Made by a program: the position numbers and the translations under genes | NCBI GenBank assembly: GCA_964395835.1 | Contig: CAYNBJ010000001.1 | Span: 124,001 to 188,000, forward strand | Origin: LLD-282 sp964395835 | GTDB lineage: Bacteria; Pseudomonadota; Gammaproteobacteria; Berkiellales; Berkiellaceae | DNA length: 64,000 bases | Reading direction: 5' to 3' | Notes under the pieces: generated by a model | What the model saw: only the letters and a program-made list of their open reading frames with translations | Told to the model about the DNA's origin: nothing | Database searches by the model: none | Shown: positions 37,825 to 47,139 of the stretch, piece by piece | Numbering within the stretch: the stretch's first letter is position 1 | Layout of the letters: each line of letters begins with the position of its first letter

Positions 37825-38139
37825 ATGAGCATGATAAAAAATATTCAAGATCAGTTTAATGGTCACATCCAAGCAACCTATCATCAATCTCGCGATCTTT
37901 TCATGCTTTTTTTCAGAAATTTGCATCAAGAAGAGATTTTAGTATCCTTAGGGAGATTTTTTTTGCTTCCATCTCTGATTCAAACCACCTTAATATCACT
38001 GAGTGTTTCTCCTGTTATCGCTTTGAGCTCAGTCTTAAAAAATACAGGAAACAATTTAGAATCAGATCATTCGGAAAAGGGTTATGAAGAACCGAAAATT
38101 GATCCAGCAGATACGAAGAAAAGAACACCCAAAAGATAA
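37825..38139 (+). CDS. Small membrane-associated protein, unknown
   Basis: AAGGA seven bases before the ATG at 37825 decides the start, giving 104 aa. A helical N-terminal part ('IKNIQDQFNGHIQATYHQS') is followed by a hydrophobic segment ('LLPSLIQTTLISLSVSPVIA') and a charged tail ending 'DTKKRTPKR'. No family recognised. Converges on pgsA. Confidence 0.55.
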   Translation: MSMIKNIQDQFNGHIQATYHQSRDLFMLFFRNLHQEEILVSLGRFFLLPSLIQTTLISLSVSPVIALSSVLKNTGNNLESDHSEKGYEEPKIDPADTKKRTPKR

Positions 38140-38173
38140 ATCTCACTCTGAATGATATCTTGCAATAATAAAA

Positions 38174-38779
38174 TTATTTTTCTTTATTCCTAGGATACAA
38201 ACCGATAACAGACAACTGGTACAAATCATAAAAATCTTTTTTGAGGCCAATCACATATTGGAATAAAGAAACCCAACTAAAAAACAAGGCCATCACTAAA
38301 AAAACATATGCTGCATTTTGGAAAAATGCAGATTGGCGAGCAGCCAAAGAAAGAAAAAACAGACCCAACGCAAAAGATTGGCAAGCTGTTTTAGCTTTCC
38401 CAAAAAACACTACCCCAAAATGCTCTTTCGCACCTCTTACAGCAAAGGGAGCGGACCGTAAGGATAGCGCTATTAATTCCCTAATTTGGCTCGCCATGAT
38501 GACAAAAATCACTAAGGGGTTAGAATCTAAAAACAGCCAATAAGTTGAAAAAAAAGCAATGAAAATTTTATCAGAGACATGATCCAGCCATGCTCCCAAG
38601 GAACTGACAAGCTGATAGCGTCTTGCCAAATAGCCATCCAACCCATCACTACATGCCAATAAGAAAAAAATTATAACAAATATCAAATCCGATATATAAC
38701 ACGTAGCATGTAATAAAATCACTAAAGGCGAAAAAAAGGCCCTGCAAAATGTGAGGGCCAAAATCCAAGAAAACAGCAT
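38174..38779 (-). CDS. pgsA: CDP-diacylglycerol--glycerol-3-phosphate 3-phosphatidyltransferase
   Basis: Makes phosphatidylglycerophosphate, the first committed step to phosphatidylglycerol and cardiolipin, at the inner membrane. The CDP-alcohol phosphotransferase motif is intact: 'SDGLDGYLARR' followed by 'LGAWLDHVSDK', giving the D-G-x2-A-R-x8-G-x3-D-x3-D pattern. Four to five further hydrophobic helices fit the family. 201 aa, slightly longer than E. coli PgsA. It lies near uvrC, its usual neighbour in Gammaproteobacteria, but the order and orientation are rearranged here. Confidence 0.88.
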   Translation of the reverse strand: MLFSWILALTFCRAFFSPLVILLHATCYISDLIFVIIFFLLACSDGLDGYLARRYQLVSSLGAWLDHVSDKIFIAFFSTYWLFLDSNPLVIFVIMASQIRELIALSLRSAPFAVRGAKEHFGVVFFGKAKTACQSFALGLFFLSLAARQSAFFQNAAYVFLVMALFFSWVSLFQYVIGLKKDFYDLYQLSVIGLYPRNKEK

Positions 38780-38795
38780 CGTTCAGGCTTTTTTG

Positions 38796-39482
38796 TTAAC
38801 GATCACGAGATGAAGAGAGAGCACTCAAAATCTGTACTAAAGAAACAAAAATATTATACAGATCAATAAATAACATCGTCGTTGCAATAATATAATTTCT
38901 CTCTCCACCGCGAATAATATTTGATAAATTCAACAATAAATATCCACTAGAAACAGTCAAAATACCGCAAGAAATAAAGAGACTGACAATTGGCATATGT
39001 AAAAAAAGCATATTGATAATACTCAAAGCAAAAATACTCAAAGTCGTCACAGATAAAAAGCCAATCATATAAGAAAAATCTTGTTTAGCCTGCAATGCAT
39101 ATGCAAATAGCCCTGCAAAAATCATCCCAGTCCCTAAAAAAGACGCCGTAATAATTTGAGGACCATGTGAAATGCCTTTGACCACAAAATGAAGCAAGGG
39201 ACCAAGTGTATATCCTAAAAATCCCGTTAAGGCGAAAACCATTACAAGTCCAAAAGGCGAACGAGCAGTTGCGGAAATACCGTAAAGGATCCCGAAATAC
39301 ACAAAAACAGTTCCAAAAGGCCCGAAAGCTAGAGCTCCTTGTGGCGAAAGAAAAGAAAGATAGGCTGTAAACGCAGCAAACAGAGATGAGAGAGAGAGTA
39401 AAATTAACGTATTGACTAGAACACTATTTGCAGAACTTTCAGAATAAGAAGCTCGCTGCACAGTTTGAAAACGTTGGGCCAT
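38796..39482 (-). CDS. Bax inhibitor-1/YccA family membrane protein
   Basis: A 228-aa protein with seven predicted membrane helices typical of the UPF0005/BI-1 family ('GPFGTVFVYFGILYGISATA', and 'NIIRGGERNYIIATTMLFID' before the last helix). The family includes calcium-leak channels and the FtsH-interacting YccA; the exact role here is unknown. The ATG at 39482 is chosen because AAGGAG lies upstream; the frame is open 33 codons further without family similarity. It ends 16 bases before pgsA, probably one transcript. Confidence 0.87.
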   Translation of the reverse strand: MAQRFQTVQRASYSESSANSVLVNTLILLSLSSLFAAFTAYLSFLSPQGALAFGPFGTVFVYFGILYGISATARSPFGLVMVFALTGFLGYTLGPLLHFVVKGISHGPQIITASFLGTGMIFAGLFAYALQAKQDFSYMIGFLSVTTLSIFALSIINMLFLHMPIVSLFISCGILTVSSGYLLLNLSNIIRGGERNYIIATTMLFIDLYNIFVSLVQILSALSSSRDR

Positions 39483-39725
39483 AAAAGCATTCTCCTTTAT
39501 TTCATGTAAAGATTGAGGGCTATTTGAACTTACAAATTTTCTTGAGAGTCTTGTGAAAAAGGCCACCTGCCTAAAACACAACTCTTAAAAAATCTTATCT
39601 CACATAAGATATCTCAAAAATAGAAATTTATCCAACTTTCATAAAAATTTCAGGATAACTAGACAAGGATACCGGATCGGATTAGTCTATTTTGATATTT
39701 CGTAAATATCAAAATGGGTGCTTTT

Positions 39726-40052
39726 ATGTCGATTGAAAAAATTTATACTGCTGAATTTCTAGAGCTCATCAAAAAAAACACCGCTAGACTGATCGATGTC
39801 CGCGAACCAGATGAGTTTGCCCAAGGCCATATTCCAGGCGCTATGAATTATCCTTTAAGCCAATTACAATATTTAGCATTTCCTGAAAATATCGACCTCA
39901 TCTTCTATTGCCGTTCAGGCTACAGGAGCCAAATTGTCGCTGAACATTATATCCAAAAAAGCGCCGGTGCTCTCTCTCATCGATGCTTCGATTATAAAGA
40001 TGGCTATTTAGGTTATTTGCAAGCAATCAACCCAACACCCTCAGCTCTATGA
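39726..40052 (+). CDS. Rhodanese-like domain protein
   Basis: A 108-aa single-domain rhodanese. 'LIDVREPDEFAQGHIPGAMN' is the CH2A motif, and the active-site loop 'YCRSGYRS' contains the catalytic Cys. Such proteins carry sulfane sulfur as a persulfide; the acceptor is unknown. The ATG at 39714 is an alternative start. The stop codon overlaps the uvrC start as ATGA, so the two are co-translated. Confidence 0.88.
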   Translation: MSIEKIYTAEFLELIKKNTARLIDVREPDEFAQGHIPGAMNYPLSQLQYLAFPENIDLIFYCRSGYRSQIVAEHYIQKSAGALSHRCFDYKDGYLGYLQAINPTPSAL

Positions 40053-41878
40053 ATGCTCATTCTCATTTCACTTTCAAAGACTTTATTAAAAATGCGCCTG
40101 AGCAATCGGGCGTTTATCAAATGCTTGATGCGAAAAAGAAAGTTCTCTATGTAGGAAAAGCCAAAAATCTCAAAAATCGATTATCGTCCTATTTAACTTC
40201 AAATCACCCTAAGATCATAAAACTCCTATCTCTCATCGCAGATATTCATCTAACCGCCTGTCTGAGCGAAGAAATGGCTCTGAGAGTTGAGAGCTCTCTC
40301 ATTCAAACTCTGCAACCACCTTTTAATGTACTATTGAAAGATGATAAATCTTTTCCATTTATATGTCTCTCCAAACATTTATCTCCTGCACTTTTTATCG
40401 ATCGAAAAAAAACAAACAACGATGCACTTTTTAGACATGGACCCTATCCTTCCTTGAAACTTGCAAATGAAGTGTTTCGCTGGATTTTAAAAAAATATCA
40501 ATTACGAACATGCTCAGACTTTGTTTTCAAAGCTCGCAGTCGCCCTTGCCTAGAGCATCAAATTGGTCACTGCCAAGCCCCCTGTGTTTATAAAGATCAG
40601 CAAGCAACGCAAAAATATGCAGATAGTGTTTCAAATTGCATTCTGTTTCTGAACAGTCCAATGCAAGAAAAACTTGAAAACTTACAAGCATCCATGATCA
40701 AAGCAAGTGAACAAGAAGACTTTGAAAAAGCAGCCTATCATCGAGATTTGATTCGAAAACTTCATGCAATGCAGCGAAGAGTAGGCGCTTATCATTCCAA
40801 TGAGTATCAGCGCTTTGATGTGATTGCGGTGTGGATGAAAAAAGCACATTATTTTGTCGTGATCAACAATGAAATTGAGTCTTCAGAAACTTTCTCTGTT
40901 TCAAATCCATTGGATTTATGTTTTTCTGAACTGATAGAAACGATTGTGAGGCAGAGAATGTATTATCTCGATCCTGCCTGGATTCCTCAGCAAATTATTT
41001 GTGATACGACACAGCAAATTGTATTCCAGATCAAAGAAAAAGATATTTTATTGCGTCATCCTCATAGCGACCAAGAAAAAAGATTCTTAGCAATGGCGCA
41101 AGAAAGTCTTTTAGCAAATAGAAAAACCATTCAAAATAAAAATGCTTTGGAGTACGATGAGCAATTTTCTTTACTAGAAAAACTCTTTTTAGAATCTGGC
41201 TGGGACAGCATCGAATGTGCTGATATCTCTCATTTTCAAGGACAACACACTGTAGGTGCTGTTGTTCGCTTTCATCGTTATGGACCGGAAAAAAAACTTT
41301 ATCGTTTGTATAAAATTGCAAAACACAAAAAAAATCAAAATAATGACCCTCTTTCTATGGAAGAGATGCTATTTCGACATCTAAAAAAGCGCTCTACGGA
41401 AAATTTAATTGCTAACGTACTCGTGGTGGATGGGGGTCAACTGCAATTACGCGCAGCATATTCAGCAATCCAAGCACTGCAATTAAAAAAAATGCCTATC
41501 ATTCTTGCTATCACTAAAAACCCATCTCGTAAAAGAGGCGAAGAAACTTATCTTTTTTGCCATGATGATGGCACTATTCATCCCTTAGAGCTTTGCTCTC
41601 AAAGCTATGAAGCGCTCTTGCTCCAAGAAATTCGAGATGAGGCTCATCGTAGCGCGGGAAATTTTAGACAGCGTTTAACAAAAAAAAGTCTGCTTTCTCA
41701 TCCGTTTGATGCATTTAAAGGAATAAACTCTGAGAAAAAACGTGATATTTTGAAACATTTTGGAGGATGGACTGGTCTGTCCGCTGCAACGCAAGAGCAG
41801 ATCCAAGCATTGCCTTTCCTCGGAGCCAAGACTAAAACAAAGCTCTGGGATTTTTTAACCCAGAGCTTTATTGATTAA
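40049..41878 (+). CDS. uvrC: Excinuclease ABC subunit C
   Basis: Makes both incisions in nucleotide excision repair. The order is an N-terminal GIY-YIG nuclease ('SGVYQMLDAKKKVLYVGKAK'), a UVR domain ('DFEKAAYHRDLIRKLHAMQR'), a RNase H-like nuclease ('ECADISHFQG', 'VVDGGQLQLRAA') and C-terminal helix-hairpin-helix motifs ('LKHFGGWTGLSAATQEQIQA'). 609 aa is full length. Coupled to the rhodanese gene by a four-base overlap and converging on aspS. Confidence 0.95.
   Translation: MNAHSHFTFKDFIKNAPEQSGVYQMLDAKKKVLYVGKAKNLKNRLSSYLTSNHPKIIKLLSLIADIHLTACLSEEMALRVESSLIQTLQPPFNVLLKDDKSFPFICLSKHLSPALFIDRKKTNNDALFRHGPYPSLKLANEVFRWILKKYQLRTCSDFVFKARSRPCLEHQIGHCQAPCVYKDQQATQKYADSVSNCILFLNSPMQEKLENLQASMIKASEQEDFEKAAYHRDLIRKLHAMQRRVGAYHSNEYQRFDVIAVWMKKAHYFVVINNEIESSETFSVSNPLDLCFSELIETIVRQRMYYLDPAWIPQQIICDTTQQIVFQIKEKDILLRHPHSDQEKRFLAMAQESLLANRKTIQNKNALEYDEQFSLLEKLFLESGWDSIECADISHFQGQHTVGAVVRFHRYGPEKKLYRLYKIAKHKKNQNNDPLSMEEMLFRHLKKRSTENLIANVLVVDGGQLQLRAAYSAIQALQLKKMPIILAITKNPSRKRGEETYLFCHDDGTIHPLELCSQSYEALLLQEIRDEAHRSAGNFRQRLTKKSLLSHPFDAFKGINSEKKRDILKHFGGWTGLSAATQEQIQALPFLGAKTKTKLWDFLTQSFID
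41839..41869 (-). terminator. Hairpin in the uvrC end, probable aspS terminator
   Basis: AAAGCTCTGGG and CCCAGAGCTTT form a perfect 11-bp stem with a nine-base loop within the last codons of uvrC, 40 bases beyond the aspS stop. Read on the minus strand it is followed by GTTTTAG. It probably ends the aspS transcript and may slow uvrC transcripts too. Confidence 0.5.
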
Positions 41879-41908
41879 TACAGTCAAAGAACAATCCAAT
41901 TTCTTAGA

Positions 41909-43669
41909 TTATTTATTGGTCGCTTTCTCCTGTTCGAGCGCTTTCAAGCCTACATCACGTAATTGCTCAACACTGACAGGACCGGGAGCCTGTGTCAAAG
42001 GACAAGAAGCAGATTGTGTCTTAGGAAATAAAATCACATCACGCAAAGAAGTACTACCTGTCATTAACATCACAAGCCTATCAATACCTAAAGCGATTCC
42101 ACCATGAGGGGGAAATCCGTAACGAAAAGCTTGTAATAAAAATCCAAACTTTTCTTGTGCTTCTTGTGCACCGATTCCCAATATAGAAAAAATCTTTGCT
42201 TGCAAATCTTCTTGATGAATACGAATAGAACCACCCCCAATCTCATACCCATTCAGGACAAAATCATAACCTCTTGAAACCCAAGAAGACAAATCATGAT
42301 CATCTTGTGGATTTTTAGGCGCTGTAAACGGGTGATGCATCGCATAATAGCGCTGCGTCTGCTCATCCCACTCTAACATAGGGAAGTCTGTTACCCATGC
42401 CGGCGCCCAAGGCATATCAATCAGGTTAAAATGATCTCTTAAAGCATCGCGCAAAGCTGCAAAAGGAGCATAAATTTTTGATGCAATATCAGCTGCGAAA
42501 AATACAAGATCGCCTTCTTCGAGATTTAACATTGCAATCAATTCACGCATTTGTTCATCATTTAAAAATTTCGCAATTGGGCCACTTAAAAGTTCATTTT
42601 CATATTTTAAATAAGCCAGTCCTTTCGCACCTCTACGACGTACAAGATCGGTGAAATGATCAATGTCTTTTCGAGAAAGTACTGAACCCTTAGGCACTCT
42701 CATGCCTAAAATCATTCCATTTGGCAAGGCTGCAATTGTTGCAAAAAGCTCGATAGAAGTTTTTTTCATCAATTCAGTCAGATTGACAAAAAACAAAGGA
42801 CAACGAAGATCTGGTTTATCAGAACCATATAAGCTCATCGCTTCCGCATAAGTCATGCGCTTAAAGGTTGGTAAGGTCACATTGAGAAGAGATTGAAACA
42901 AATTTTTGACTAATGACTCAATCAATTCTTGAATTGCATATTCATCAATAAACGACATTTCAATATCCAACTGAGTAAATTCAGGTTGGCGATCTGCACG
43001 TAAATCTTCGTCTCGAAAACACCGAGCGATCTGAAAATAGCGTTCAAAACCACTGGCCATGAGGAGTTGTTTAAAAATTTGAGGAGATTGCGGCAATGCA
43101 TAGGAATACCCATGATGAACACGCGATGGTACAAGATAATCTCTAGCACCTTCTGGTGTGGGTTTGGTGAGAATAGGTGTCTCACATTCAACAAAATGCT
43201 CAGTTGTCAAAAATCGACGAATTTCCTGAAGCAAGCGAGAACGAAAGAAAAACACATCTGCAACACTTTTATTTCTGAGATCAAGATAACGATAGGTCAG
43301 CCGTAGCTCTTCATGGCTCTCCTTTGATCTTTGGATTGCAAAAGGTAAAGGCTGAGCTGCAGCATGAATCACAATTTTTTGGACATAAAGTTCTAGATGT
43401 CCCAAAGGATGTGTATCTTTTTTTGTTCCTTCTGGACGCTCTAAAAGTAATCCTTGGACGGATAAAACGCTTTCATTTTTCATGAAATTTAAGCTGTCAA
43501 CACCAAGTTCAGCCGGATCGTAAACACACTGGACTGTTCCAAAACGATCTCGCAGTTCAAAAAAAACAACTCCTCCATGATCGCGAATGGCGTCAATCCA
43601 TCCCGAACATGTTACAACACTGCGCAAAGGCAAAGTGGCAAGTTCATACGAAAATAAGCGCTGCAACAT
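41909..43669 (-). CDS. aspS: Aspartate--tRNA ligase
   Basis: Charges tRNA-Asp. A 586-aa bacterial-type AspRS with an N-terminal OB-fold anticodon domain ('VVTCSGWIDAIRDHGGVVFF'), class II motif 2 ('FQIARCFRDEDLRADRQPEF'), a GAD insertion domain and motif 3 ('GIALGIDRLVMLM'). It lies 14 bases downstream of lspA in a same-strand row with ileS. Confidence 0.96.
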   Translation of the reverse strand: MLQRLFSYELATLPLRSVVTCSGWIDAIRDHGGVVFFELRDRFGTVQCVYDPAELGVDSLNFMKNESVLSVQGLLLERPEGTKKDTHPLGHLELYVQKIVIHAAAQPLPFAIQRSKESHEELRLTYRYLDLRNKSVADVFFFRSRLLQEIRRFLTTEHFVECETPILTKPTPEGARDYLVPSRVHHGYSYALPQSPQIFKQLLMASGFERYFQIARCFRDEDLRADRQPEFTQLDIEMSFIDEYAIQELIESLVKNLFQSLLNVTLPTFKRMTYAEAMSLYGSDKPDLRCPLFFVNLTELMKKTSIELFATIAALPNGMILGMRVPKGSVLSRKDIDHFTDLVRRRGAKGLAYLKYENELLSGPIAKFLNDEQMRELIAMLNLEEGDLVFFAADIASKIYAPFAALRDALRDHFNLIDMPWAPAWVTDFPMLEWDEQTQRYYAMHHPFTAPKNPQDDHDLSSWVSRGYDFVLNGYEIGGGSIRIHQEDLQAKIFSILGIGAQEAQEKFGFLLQAFRYGFPPHGGIALGIDRLVMLMTGSTSLRDVILFPKTQSASCPLTQAPGPVSVEQLRDVGLKALEQEKATNK

Positions 43670-43683
43670 GATATGAAATTCTC

Positions 43684-44139
43684 CTAAATAAGTGCTCGTT
43701 GAGGTGTGGTAATAAAAAGAGCTAAAGCTCCGAGAGTTAAAAAAATATCTGCCATATTAAAAATCGGAAAAGAATATCCGAAAATGATTAAGGATATAAA
43801 ATCACGCACGCCTCCGTAAAGCCAGCGATCAATTAAATTGCCTAGACCACCTGCAAGAATCAAACGCAGCGGCCATTTCTGCGCTTGAGATAGATGTGGC
43901 ATGAGAGTGAAGATATAACAAAAAAATGCCGTCCAAATCATTGTGCTAACCACAGTAATGATAAAAGGATACGCAGAGCCTACACTCCAAGCGCCACCCA
44001 AATTATATACAGGATAAATCGATATCCAGAAAAAAACTTCAGTTTTCTTAAAAATCGGATAGAAAAAAAAGACAGCCTGCTTGATAATCCAATCAATCCC
44101 CACAAGAATACTGATTTCCAACAGTTTTTTTCTAAACAT
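43684..44139 (-). CDS. lspA: Lipoprotein signal peptidase
   Basis: Cleaves the signal peptide of lipoproteins such as the Sel1 protein at 51502. Four membrane helices; the two catalytic Asp lie in 'GNLIDRWLYGGVRDF' and 'FNMADIFLTLG'. The ATG at 44139 gives 151 aa and overlaps the ileS end by eight bases; the open frame extends 21 codons further into ileS without family similarity. The ileS-lspA order is typical of Gammaproteobacteria. Confidence 0.93.
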   Translation of the reverse strand: MFRKKLLEISILVGIDWIIKQAVFFFYPIFKKTEVFFWISIYPVYNLGGAWSVGSAYPFIITVVSTMIWTAFFCYIFTLMPHLSQAQKWPLRLILAGGLGNLIDRWLYGGVRDFISLIIFGYSFPIFNMADIFLTLGALALFITTPQRALI

Positions 44140-46846
44140 ATGCTCGAGACTCCCCTGCAGTATGAATATTTTTTTCACAGCGCAAACAAATATCTTGATC
44201 AACTAAAGCATCAACTCTATGCCAGCATCTTTGACATTTTTGAATGTTCTCCAAAACAGATACGGAAAAACCTGGAGAATGAGAAATCTGTACATGCATA
44301 GATGAGACTAAAAATGCAAATTTCAATTCATGCGCAGCATTGAGCCACAAAGCTTCAGATGGATCAACATTCACTGTTAAGTGCACTTCTAACGATGATC
44401 CGATCAGTCCTTGCTGGCGTAAAGACTCAATAGCAGGCGCAATTTCTTTACGCAAATTTAAAATTTTTTCAATAAAATTTTGCTCTTCACGGCGAATACT
44501 ATTTTTAAATGGAGGCTGTGGCCAAGTATTTAATAAAATTGAAGAACGAGAATGCCGATAACGATGCTGCCAACTTTCTTCTATGGTAAATGGTAAAAGC
44601 GGCAACAAAATATGCATTAAAGACTCGAAGATCCAATCCAAAGCTGTTTGAGCGCTACGACGTGCTTGAGAATTTTTGGCGCAAGTATATAAACGGTCTT
44701 TCAAAATATCCAAATAAAAAGCACTGAGATCATTGACACAAAAATCAATCACTGAACGAGAAACCTCTGAAAATTGATATTTTTGATAAGATTGCGCAGC
44801 TTTTTCCTGTAAATCAAAAACGCGCTCAATCATCCATTTATCGATCAAAGTCAGTTCACTGCGCTCGATAGCATGTTGAGTTCTCTCAAAATCTTCAAGA
44901 TTTGCCAAAATAAACCGCAACGTATTGCGCAATTTACGATACGTCTCTGAAATCTGATCAAGAATTTTAGGACTAATAGCCATATCTTCTTGATAGTTTG
45001 TCAAGGAAATCCATAAGCGCAAAATATCAATACCATATTTTTCAGCGACATCATGAGGGTCAACAACATTACCCAAAGATTTAGACATTTTTTTGCCATC
45101 TGGATCCACTAAAAATCCGTGTGTGAGCACTTCTTTATAGGGAGGCTGCTGTTCAGAAGCCAAGGAGCATATCAAAGAAGATTGAAACCATCCTCGATAC
45201 TGATCATTTCCTTCAAGATACAAATCTGCAGGGAAAGGACCGTCTTTCTTTTGTGACAGCAAGCGAAAAACACAACCAGAATCAAACCAAACATCCAAAG
45301 TATCTCTGGATAAGACCCACCCCTCAGAGGCATCAATTTGAAAATCTTCTAATTTAAAGCTATACCATGCTTCCAGCCCTTCCACTTCAATTTTTTTTGC
45401 AACTGTTTCAATAATTTCACAAACTGACGGATGAAGCTCTCTTGTTTTCTGATGATAGACTAACACTAAGGGCGCACCCCAATGCCGTTGGCGAGAAATA
45501 CACCAATCTGGTCGATTTTCAATCATATTTTTCAAACGTAATTCACCGCTCTGAGGATGCCAACGAACAGTCTCAATACATGAGAGCAACTGCTTTTTAA
45601 AATCACCAGTCAAATGGACAAACCATTGTGGTGTCGAACGATAAAAAATAGGTTTTTTATGGCGCCAACATGTCAAATAACTATGCTCAATCATATCTTG
45701 CGATATCAGAAGTCTACGCTGAGTTAACTCATCAATCACAACATTTTCGGCTTCTGTCCATGATAAGCCCCGCAAAAAAGTCGGTGCATCTGCAGTAAAA
45801 CGGCCAAAATGGTCCATATAAGATAAAGGTTTCAAATGATGCTCTTGGCCTAATTGAAAATCTTCTGGGCCATGATCAGGAGCAGTATGAACCAAACCTG
45901 TACCTTTATCTAAGGTCACATATAAAGCAGGTAAAAAAGGATGAATTTTTTGTTCATCAAATAAATTTTTGTATTGAAGCGTAGCAAGCTTTTCCATATC
46001 AAAAGGCGTAATACGGCTGACTTCTAGTCCATACTTGCTACTAAACTCTTTTGCTTTAGAGCTTTCCAATAAATACGCCACATTTTCAGCAATCACAACA
46101 CTATAAGAAATCTGAGGATGGTACGCTAAAGCTTGATTCGCAGCTAAAGTCCATGGTGTTGTTGTCCATGCGATCGCATAAAAAGGATAACTGTTTCCGG
46201 CCTCTTGATATTGCTCTGTCACCGCAAACAGCACATCTAAACTGTGAGAGCGTTTAGGAGCAAATTCTGTTTCCGCATCAGACAAAGAGGAGGCGCACAA
46301 AGGGCACCAATGGACGGGCTTAAAACCGCTGACGAGCAAACCTTTTTTGATAAAATCACTAATTTGACGAACAATCTCGGCCTCAAAAACAGCATCCATT
46401 GTTTTATAGCTTTCAGAATAATTTGCTAAAATTCCCAATCGTTGAAATCCTTGTGCTTGAATTTCAATTTGAGATTGAGCATAAGTACGGCATAAAGAAC
46501 GAAATTTTGCTGGATCTCTCTCGGATGTATTTTTTTCAACCTGAATTTCTATAGGCAATCCATGGCAATCCCAGCCTAAGCGAAACGAGGCATCAAAACC
46601 CTCCAGTGTTTTAGATTTAATAATAATATCTTTTAAAATTTTATTAACCGCATGTCCCAAATGAATCGGGCCATTTGCATATGGAGGCCCATCATTCAGA
46701 TAAAACTTAGGTGCATCTTTTCTGGCATCTCTGAGATTTTGATACACATGATGATCTTGCCAATATTGTAAAATCTTCGGTTCTAATAGAGGCAATTGAG
46801 CCTTCATCGGAAAGGATGTTTGTGTTAAGTTTAATGTCTCTTTCAT
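44132..46846 (-). CDS. ileS: Isoleucine--tRNA ligase
   Basis: Charges tRNA-Ile and edits Val. Class I motifs are HIGH in 'PIHLGHAVNK' and KMSKS in 'DGKKMSKSLGN'; the CP1 editing domain contains 'WTTTPWTLAANQA'. The C-terminal zinc finger has CxxC pairs ('CQRC', 'CLRC'), as in bacterial-type IleRS. The ATG at 46846 (MKETLNLTQ) is chosen; an upstream open extension of 25 codons is not conserved. 904 aa. Upstream lies murJ, with ribF missing from its usual place. Confidence 0.95.
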   Translation of the reverse strand: MKETLNLTQTSFPMKAQLPLLEPKILQYWQDHHVYQNLRDARKDAPKFYLNDGPPYANGPIHLGHAVNKILKDIIIKSKTLEGFDASFRLGWDCHGLPIEIQVEKNTSERDPAKFRSLCRTYAQSQIEIQAQGFQRLGILANYSESYKTMDAVFEAEIVRQISDFIKKGLLVSGFKPVHWCPLCASSLSDAETEFAPKRSHSLDVLFAVTEQYQEAGNSYPFYAIAWTTTPWTLAANQALAYHPQISYSVVIAENVAYLLESSKAKEFSSKYGLEVSRITPFDMEKLATLQYKNLFDEQKIHPFLPALYVTLDKGTGLVHTAPDHGPEDFQLGQEHHLKPLSYMDHFGRFTADAPTFLRGLSWTEAENVVIDELTQRRLLISQDMIEHSYLTCWRHKKPIFYRSTPQWFVHLTGDFKKQLLSCIETVRWHPQSGELRLKNMIENRPDWCISRQRHWGAPLVLVYHQKTRELHPSVCEIIETVAKKIEVEGLEAWYSFKLEDFQIDASEGWVLSRDTLDVWFDSGCVFRLLSQKKDGPFPADLYLEGNDQYRGWFQSSLICSLASEQQPPYKEVLTHGFLVDPDGKKMSKSLGNVVDPHDVAEKYGIDILRLWISLTNYQEDMAISPKILDQISETYRKLRNTLRFILANLEDFERTQHAIERSELTLIDKWMIERVFDLQEKAAQSYQKYQFSEVSRSVIDFCVNDLSAFYLDILKDRLYTCAKNSQARRSAQTALDWIFESLMHILLPLLPFTIEESWQHRYRHSRSSILLNTWPQPPFKNSIRREEQNFIEKILNLRKEIAPAIESLRQQGLIGSSLEVHLTVNVDPSEALWLNAAHELKFAFLVSSMHVQISHSPGFSVSVLENIQKCQRCWHRVDALVDQDICLRCEKNIHTAGESRAYV

Positions 46847-47139
46847 CGAATTATGCTCCCTAAGCTCCGGATTTTTTATCACAATATATAAAATGACTGG
46901 ATCTATTATACCAAGTACCAAAGCTTGGACAAGAGAGTCGTGATAAGGTTTTAGATCTCAAAGCATAATCTCAAAGTACACAAAGGTATGCAGCGAACAC
47001 AGGTCGAAAAAGATTGTGATTTTTTGCCAAAAAATGGCAAAGCTGTACACAGAGAATACAGCACAATCAAATTGTGCTGAGCGATCTGGAATTTCACCAC
47101 AAGCACACAAGACATAATGAAGATCATGTGAATCTATGC
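46847..47139. other. murJ-ileS gap where ribF is expected
   Basis: 293 bases. In most Gammaproteobacteria ribF (riboflavin kinase/FAD synthetase) precedes ileS; no trace of it can be read here. A perfect 9-bp hairpin (CAGCACAAT, loop CAA, ATTGTGCTG) lies at 47059-47079, about 60 bases after the murJ stop, without a T-run. Confidence 0.55.
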
